In this document: in pieces, positions 62,269 to 64,000 of the stretch | Layout: the number at the start of each line of letters is the position of its first letter | Position numbering within the stretch: position 1 is the stretch's first letter | Source: Dermacoccus abyssi | GTDB taxonomy: Bacteria > Actinomycetota > Actinomycetes > Actinomycetales > Dermatophilaceae | Length of the DNA stretch: 64,000 nucleotides | NCBI RefSeq assembly: GCF_003515945.1 | Contig: NZ_QWLM01000006.1 | Span: 1-64,000, forward strand | Reading direction: 5' to 3' | Translations under genes and position numbers: made by a program | The notes under the pieces: model-generated | The model's database searches: none | What the model saw: the letters and a program-made list of their open reading frames with translations, nothing else | Told to the model about the DNA's origin: nothing

Positions 62269-63228
62269 TCAGTTCCCTCGCGGCGCGCGGTTGCCGAGGT
62301 CGTCGACGAAGACGCGCTGCATCATGTGCCAGTCCTCGGTGCGCTCGACGATCGCCGTCGACAACGCATCGACGCACTGCTGCGTGGCCGCGAGGACGTC
62401 GGCGCGCATGTCCGGCGACGAACCGGCATCGACAGGGTCGTGGAAGCGGATCTCGATGCCTCGCATCGCGCGACCCCTCGGAGGGTCGTAGGTGATCGTG
62501 ACGGGGTACAGGCGAGCACCCGTGCGTCGGGCCAGAATCGCGGGCCCGGCGGCGACCCGCGCGTCGTGTCCGGCGAGCTTCACGGTGACGCCACGCTGCG
62601 TGAGGTCACGGTCCGACAGCAGCGGCGCAAAGGCGCCCGGCACCCGCAGCGCCGCCTCGACCTGACCCATGACGTCGATGCCCTGCGTCAACGGGATAAT
62701 CGTCATGCCGAGGCCCTCACGGAACTCGAGGAACGCGCGGAAGAGCTCGTCGGGTTCGAGACGTTCGGCAACGGTCGTGACGTGCGCGAGCTCGGTGGCG
62801 GACCATGCGCCGGCGAGATCCCAGTTACCGAGGTGGCCGAGGTAGAGGACGATCGACTCCCCCGCCGCAAGGTCCGCCCGCACCTGGTCGATGGCACCGG
62901 TGGTGCGCACGAGCGAGCGCAGATCGTCATGCGAGAGCGACTGGAGGCGGAACGCGTCGCACCAGTAACGGAAGTAGGAGCGCAGGCCCTCACGGGTGAG
63001 GTCGTCCAGGGCTGCGTCATCGAGTTCCGGGCGGACCCGGGCGTAGTTCGAGCGCATCCGCTCGACGTCCTTGCCGCCGCGACGGTGAAGGACGTCCGCG
63101 ATCTTCTCGAAGAGCGCGTACGCAGCCGGCTCGGGCAGGGCGCGCACGGCACGCCATCCGGCCTTGAAGGCGAGAACGGTGGCGGCGTCCTGCGCTCGCT
63201 TACGGGAGAGAGCGGGCCGAGCCATCAC
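62269..63228 (-). CDS. patA: Phosphatidylinositol mannoside acyltransferase (PatA-like)
   Basis: This 319-residue protein of the LpxL/HtrB acyltransferase fold has the catalytic H-x4-D in GHLGNWDLAG (His132, Asp137) and the C-terminal REWHMMQRVF-like segment EDWHMMQRVFVDDL. In the PI-mannoside pathway it acylates the 6-position of mannose. It overlaps the synthase stop by four bases and precedes pimA by four bases. Confidence 0.92.
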   Translation of the reverse strand: MMARPALSRKRAQDAATVLAFKAGWRAVRALPEPAAYALFEKIADVLHRRGGKDVERMRSNYARVRPELDDAALDDLTREGLRSYFRYWCDAFRLQSLSHDDLRSLVRTTGAIDQVRADLAAGESIVLYLGHLGNWDLAGAWSATELAHVTTVAERLEPDELFRAFLEFREGLGMTIIPLTQGIDVMGQVEAALRVPGAFAPLLSDRDLTQRGVTVKLAGHDARVAAGPAILARRTGARLYPVTITYDPPRGRAMRGIEIRFHDPVDAGSSPDMRADVLAATQQCVDALSTAIVERTEDWHMMQRVFVDDLGNRAPRGN

Positions 63229-63848
63229 TTCGCGAGAGCCTTGCCGAGCGCCTGACCACGCACCATGAGCATGCGCTGCAGCACGGTAATGAAGGAGGCG
63301 ACTGCGAGCAGGGCGAGGACGATCGTCAGGACGATGTACGGCAGGTCGAACAGGCCCGTGAGGCCGGTGGTGACGAGAACCGCGACGAGACGGTCCGCGC
63401 GTTCGGCGATGCCGACGTTCGCCTCCATGCCGAGGCCTTCGGCGCGAGCCTTCGCGTACGAGACGACGGAACCAAGCACGAGGCAGGCGAGCGCGAGGCA
63501 GGCCATGAGGAAGTTGTCGCCCTGGCCGGCGAAGTAGAGCACGAGGCCACCGAAGATGGCGGCGTCACCGACGCGGTCGAGCGTGGAGTCGAGGTAGGCG
63601 CCCCACACCGACGAGCGACCCGACAGGCGGGCCATGTTGCCGTCGAGCATGTCGGAGAAGACGAAGGCCGTGATGAACAGCGTGCCGACGAGGAACTCGC
63701 CGCGCGGGTAGAACCACAGCGCGCCGAACGAGACACCGAGCGTGCCGACGATCGTGACGACGTCAGGGCTGATGCCGAGGCGCAGGAGCAGCTGCGCCAG
63801 GGGGCGGAAGATCGCGGAGAAGAAGGCGCGCGCGTACTTGTTCAGCAT
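63225..63848 (-). CDS. pgsA: Phosphatidylinositol phosphate synthase
   Basis: This 207-residue CDP-alcohol phosphatidyltransferase has the complete motif D-x2-D-G-x2-A-R-x8-G-x3-D-x3-D (Asp66, Asp69, Asp87, Asp91). Placement immediately before patA and pimA marks it as the enzyme that makes phosphatidylinositol phosphate from inositol-phosphate and CDP-diacylglycerol, the first step of the same pathway. Six membrane helices are expected. It is the first gene of the four-gene unit. Confidence 0.93.
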   Translation of the reverse strand: MLNKYARAFFSAIFRPLAQLLLRLGISPDVVTIVGTLGVSFGALWFYPRGEFLVGTLFITAFVFSDMLDGNMARLSGRSSVWGAYLDSTLDRVGDAAIFGGLVLYFAGQGDNFLMACLALACLVLGSVVSYAKARAEGLGMEANVGIAERADRLVAVLVTTGLTGLFDLPYIVLTIVLALLAVASFITVLQRMLMVRGQALGKALAK

Positions 63849-63958
63849 GGTGACTCAACTGTAGCGGTTCGATACGTCGAGCCGAGGTGCGCGCCGCGCC
63901 GGACGAGTCACATCTCACCCCGCGTTCACGAGCCGCACGCCCCGCGAGGTCGAGGCCG

Positions 63959-64000
63959 TCAGTCGGTTGGCCAGGACGCCGCGATGCGCTGACGGCTGTC
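63959..64000 (-). pseudogene. Possible C-terminal end of a gene continuing past the right edge
   Basis: The minus strand reads DSRQRIAASWPTD and a TGA. This short tail resembles C-termini of NAD-dependent epimerases (..R..IA.SWP..) but is too short to prove. The 110 bases between it and the synthase start contain no gene and probably the promoter of the PI-mannoside operon. Confidence 0.2.

Noticed and set aside
1-64000. CRISPR array or cas genes
   Set aside because: No regularly spaced short repeats and no cas-like product were seen on either strand.

Overview
This window is chromosomal DNA of a high-GC actinobacterium. Three gene sets support this. The first is the phosphatidylinositol-mannoside set (PI-phosphate synthase, PatA-type acyltransferase, PimA) joined to yebC-ruvCAB-yajC-secDF-apt-rel. 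The second is the block CDP-alcohol transferase, DUF881, small basic protein, DUF881, gcvH, garA-type FHA, MerR, bifunctional nuclease, MerR, gcvP, which has the same order as the Rv1822-Rv1832 region of Mycobacterium tuberculosis. The third is the chain hisS, xerD-type recombinase, parA, scpA, scpB, rluB, tyrA, cmk, plsC, der. Gene style suggests Micrococcales (a Dermacoccaceae-like organism is my guess), but no 16S gene is present to prove it.

Layout. 1-11.5 kb: the end of an IS30-type element, fdhD, a fructosamine-kinase-like gene, a frameshifted secreted D,D-carboxypeptidase, small metabolic genes, sbcDC and alaA. 11.5-20.5 kb (minus strand): glycine cleavage and regulatory block, with a glycine riboswitch in front of gcvP. 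20.6-23.5 kb: an exported G1-peptidase-like protein, an MFS permease and a DinB-family protein. 23.57-32.37 kb: an 8.8-kb genomic island integrated at the 3' end of tRNA-Pro(GGG). 32.5-34.4 kb: two tandem DUF2207-C-like proteins, one interrupted by a stop codon. 34.4-45 kb: the der to hisS housekeeping run, all minus strand. 45-48.6 kb: a DUF349 protein, M18 aminopeptidase and a GNAT protein. 48.6-58.2 kb: rel-apt-secFD-yajC-ruvBAC-yebC. 58.4-60.4 kb: kup. 60.5-63.9 kb: LemA-like protein, pimA, patA and PI-phosphate synthase.

The most interesting region is the island. Its edges are a 43-bp direct repeat (41/43 identical) formed from the 3' part of tRNA-Pro. Its mobility genes (tyrosine integrase, MobF-type relaxase, DprA) survive only as broken fragments, but a minus-strand operon of four overlapping genes is intact. 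That operon encodes an excisionase-like helix-turn-helix protein, a DNA cytosine-5 methyltransferase, a 979-residue protein carrying both an N-terminal MORC/Hsp90-type GHKL ATPase and a C-terminal histidine-kinase module, and a 550-residue protein with a divergent receiver-like N-terminus and an unrecognised C-terminal region. I read it as a candidate defence or restriction-like system in which DNA methylation, a GHKL clamp and phosphorelay-type signalling are linked. No recognisable nuclease was found in it.

Three conserved genes (the carboxypeptidase, ruvA, and probably the rluB start) carry apparent single-base frameshifts, the first two at C-runs. This raises the possibility of homopolymer sequencing errors and should be kept in mind when reading the pseudogene calls.
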